From Prevotellaceae bacterium (lineage in GTDB: Bacteria; Bacteroidota; Bacteroidia; Bacteroidales; Bacteroidaceae), in assembly GCA_031262265.1 (NCBI GenBank), contig JAISIB010000013.1, positions 1 to 7,564 of the forward strand: DNA of 7,564 nucleotides. Reading direction: 5' to 3'. This document shows, piece by piece, positions 6,058-7,564 of this stretch. Below the pieces are notes generated by a model. It was not told the DNA's origin. It searched no databases and worked only from the letters and a program-made list of their open reading frames with translations. Every line of letters starts with the position of its first letter. The stretch's first letter is position 1. A program made the position numbers and the translations under genes.

Positions 6058-6084
6058 GCGGAGAATAGTTCGTATATTCTCCGC
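6058..6084. repeat. Hairpin upstream of the lipoprotein gene
   Basis: GCGGAGAATA (6058-6067) and TATTCTCCGC (6075-6084) form a perfect 10-bp stem around a 7-base loop. There is no T-run on either side (GTATTTGC follows on the minus strand), so it is not a textbook terminator. It lies about 100 bases before the lipoprotein start, so it may sit in the leader or act with the neighbouring hairpin to end or protect the GH97 message. A weak -7-like TATATTTC lies between it and the start codon (6029-6036, minus strand). Confidence 0.5.
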
Positions 6085-6106
6085 ATACCGTATTGGGGCT
6101 AATTTC

Positions 6107-6147
6107 GTTGGCAGAATGAAAGTAGTACATCCTCTCATTCCGCCAAC
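6107..6147 (-). terminator. Hairpin just after the GH97 stop codon (possible terminator or mRNA 3' end)
   Basis: Read on the minus strand, GTTGGCGGAATGA and TCATTCTGCCAAC make a 13-bp stem with one G-U pair and a 15-base loop, starting 11 bases past the TGA. In plus-strand RNA the same position would be an A-C mismatch, so the structure favours the minus transcript. It is followed by GAAATTAG with no U-run, so it is at best an atypical terminator. It may instead protect the 3' end of the GH97 mRNA. Confidence 0.45.
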
Positions 6148-6158
6148 AAATCATTTAC

Positions 6159-7564
6159 TCATTTTTCCAAACGCAGAGCAAATCCGCCACCCGATGCCAA
6201 ACGAATGTTCAGTTTTTGCGCGCTGTTCGTTTCAAAGGTCGTCTTTTTATAATCCGTTGCCCGCTTGTTCGCATTTACGCCGTCTTTGAAGAGCGTAGCT
6301 TGGTAGGTTCCCTCGCCCAAGAACGAGAGATCCACCGTCAATTCGCGCGGCGTCCAGTTGGTCAAGCCTCCTACATACCAAACATTACCTTTGCGGCGCG
6401 CCGTCAGGATATATTCGCCCATCTTACCCGTTAAGACGCGCGTCTCGTCCCACACGGTGGGCACTTGCGTGATAAATTCAACGGACCCCGGCTCGCGCAT
6501 GTAATTCGTCGGCGCATCGCACAACATATTGAACGGCGATTCGAGGATAACGTAGAGTGCCAACTGATGACAACGGGTACCTTGACTCATCGGTTCGGAA
6601 TTGCTGGCCGCCCAACTGCGTCTGCCGGCATTGCGCATCGCGCCTTGCGTATAATCTAACGGTCCGGCCGCCTGACGAATGAAAGGAATTGTCACGTCAT
6701 ACTTCATCTGATCCGTATTACGCGGCGCCCACTTCATTTGTTCCAAGCCGAATACGCCCTCAAAGTTGAGAATGTTCGGATACGTGCGGTTCAGTCCGGC
6801 CGGCTTGTACATGCCGTGCAGATCCAAGAAGAGTTTGTACTTGGCAGCCGTAGCGGCAGCGCGACTCATAAACGCTACCATCGGTTGGTCGTCTCTATCC
6901 ATGAAATCTACCTTGAATCCTTTCACACCCATCTCCGAATAGTGACGACACACGTTTTCCAGATCCCTATTGAACGCATGATAGCCCGCCCAAAGCACGA
7001 TGTCTACGTTACGCGCCTTTGCGTACGCCACCAGCTCGGGAAGATTTATCTCGGGAACCACTTGCATTAAGTCTGCTTTGCCGTTTACCGACCATCCCTC
7101 GTCCAATATGACGTATTCGATGCCGTTCTTGGCAGCGAAATCAATATAAAACTTATAAGTCGCGTTATTGATGCCGGCAACGAAGTCAACGCCCTCGATA
7201 TTCCAGTCGTTCCACCAATCCCACGCCACTTTTCCGGGCTTTATCCACGAAATATCCGGCACGCGCGACGGCGCACCGAGCTTATACGTCATATCCGTAG
7301 CTGCCAATTGCGCATCTTCGGTCGTGATGACGGCAAACCGCCACGGGAACGTACGCGCTCCGGATACTTTCGCGATGAACGGCTCACGCGCGGTCACTTG
7401 CATTTGCAAATTGTTATGCCCGCCTTGCTTTTCGCTCTTTGGATACGGTGCAAAGACAGCCGACAATTCGTTGACGCCTTTCGCATTGGTCAGGTAGATA
7501 CCCGGATAATCTTCAATATCGGATTCACTAATCAACATCTTCTTGCCGCCGTCCAACTCGACCA
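6159..7564 (-). CDS. Glycoside hydrolase family 97, probably retaining type (5' end outside window)
   Basis: About 467 C-terminal residues are present. The frame is open to the window edge, reading VELDGGKKMLISESDIEDYPG, so the start is outside. GH97 enzymes hydrolyse alpha-glucosides or alpha-galactosides, usually in the periplasm of Bacteroidota. The end of the N-terminal beta-sandwich is seen (EDYPGIYL, PWRFAVI). It is followed by the TIM barrel, with AWDWWNDWNI, YVILDEGWS, GVKGFKVDFMDRDDQ, LFLDLHGMYKP and NFEGVFGLEQMKW. A short C-terminal beta domain follows (from VWYVGGLTN). The Asp in KVDFMD (codon 6906-6908) is where retaining members such as BT1871 carry their nucleophile. The Glu of GLEQMKW (6741-6743) is 55 residues later, the spacing I recall for the acid/base in that enzyme. 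This points to a retaining alpha-galactosidase-like member and away from the inverting SusB type. The substrate is not proven. The TTG codon at 7556 is internal and not a start. Confidence 0.92.
   Translation of the reverse strand, partial: VELDGGKKMLISESDIEDYPGIYLTNAKGVNELSAVFAPYPKSEKQGGHNNLQMQVTAREPFIAKVSGARTFPWRFAVITTEDAQLAATDMTYKLGAPSRVPDISWIKPGKVAWDWWNDWNIEGVDFVAGINNATYKFYIDFAAKNGIEYVILDEGWSVNGKADLMQVVPEINLPELVAYAKARNVDIVLWAGYHAFNRDLENVCRHYSEMGVKGFKVDFMDRDDQPMVAFMSRAAATAAKYKLFLDLHGMYKPAGLNRTYPNILNFEGVFGLEQMKWAPRNTDQMKYDVTIPFIRQAAGPLDYTQGAMRNAGRRSWAASNSEPMSQGTRCHQLALYVILESPFNMLCDAPTNYMREPGSVEFITQVPTVWDETRVLTGKMGEYILTARRKGNVWYVGGLTNWTPRELTVDLSFLGEGTYQATLFKDGVNANKRATDYKKTTFETNSAQKLNIRLASGGGFALRLEK

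Noticed and set aside
6216..7497. Plus-strand open frames opposite the GH97 gene
   Set aside because: They are antisense to conserved GH97 motifs, have no promoter or recognisable product, and are best read as shadows.
3599..7564. Polysaccharide utilisation locus
   Set aside because: Esterase, lipoprotein and GH97 could all belong to glycan use. However, no SusC/SusD pair, sensor or sigma/anti-sigma genes are present, and the genes are convergent or separated.

Overview
The window looks like a chromosomal segment from a member of the Bacteroidota, probably order Bacteroidales. The -7 element TATCTTTG (family consensus TAnnTTTG) occurs exactly upstream of both a tRNA gene and an esterase gene. 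Shine-Dalgarno sequences are mostly lacking. The gene families (two-gene KorAB with a fused gamma domain, GH97 glycosidase, 6-bladed propeller lipoprotein, secreted E-set/CE1-type esterase) are typical of gut or oral Bacteroidales. No species can be named from the sequence alone.

Layout: (1) 1-112 is the C-terminal tail of an unidentified plus-strand gene. (2) 188-259 is a minus-strand tRNA-Arg(CCT) with its own promoter, followed by a structured 3' flank. (3) 402-3270 is a tight korA-korB operon for 2-oxoglutarate:ferredoxin oxidoreductase, closed by a strong intrinsic terminator at 3296-3335. (4) 3336-3598 is an AT-rich intergenic stretch with a cluster of overlapping palindromes and a promoter. 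(5) 3599-4687 encodes a secreted esterase. (6) 4688-4870, between convergent genes, holds a concentric inverted-repeat element that looks like a small non-coding repeat or MITE. (7) 4871-5962 (minus) encodes a lipoprotein of the 6-bladed beta-propeller type. (8) 5963-6158 holds two consecutive hairpins. (9) 6159-7564 (minus) is the C-terminal two thirds or so of a GH97 glycoside hydrolase that runs off the right edge.

KorA and KorB form one cytoplasmic enzyme that interconverts 2-oxoglutarate and succinyl-CoA with ferredoxin. The esterase, lipoprotein and GH97 enzyme are envelope or secreted proteins that may take part in polysaccharide use. They are not arranged as one operon, and no SusC/SusD pair, sensor or transporter is visible. 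I found no clear novel multi-gene system. The features most worth a second look are non-coding: the palindrome cluster before the esterase, the nested inverted-repeat element after it, and the structured flank of the tRNA.
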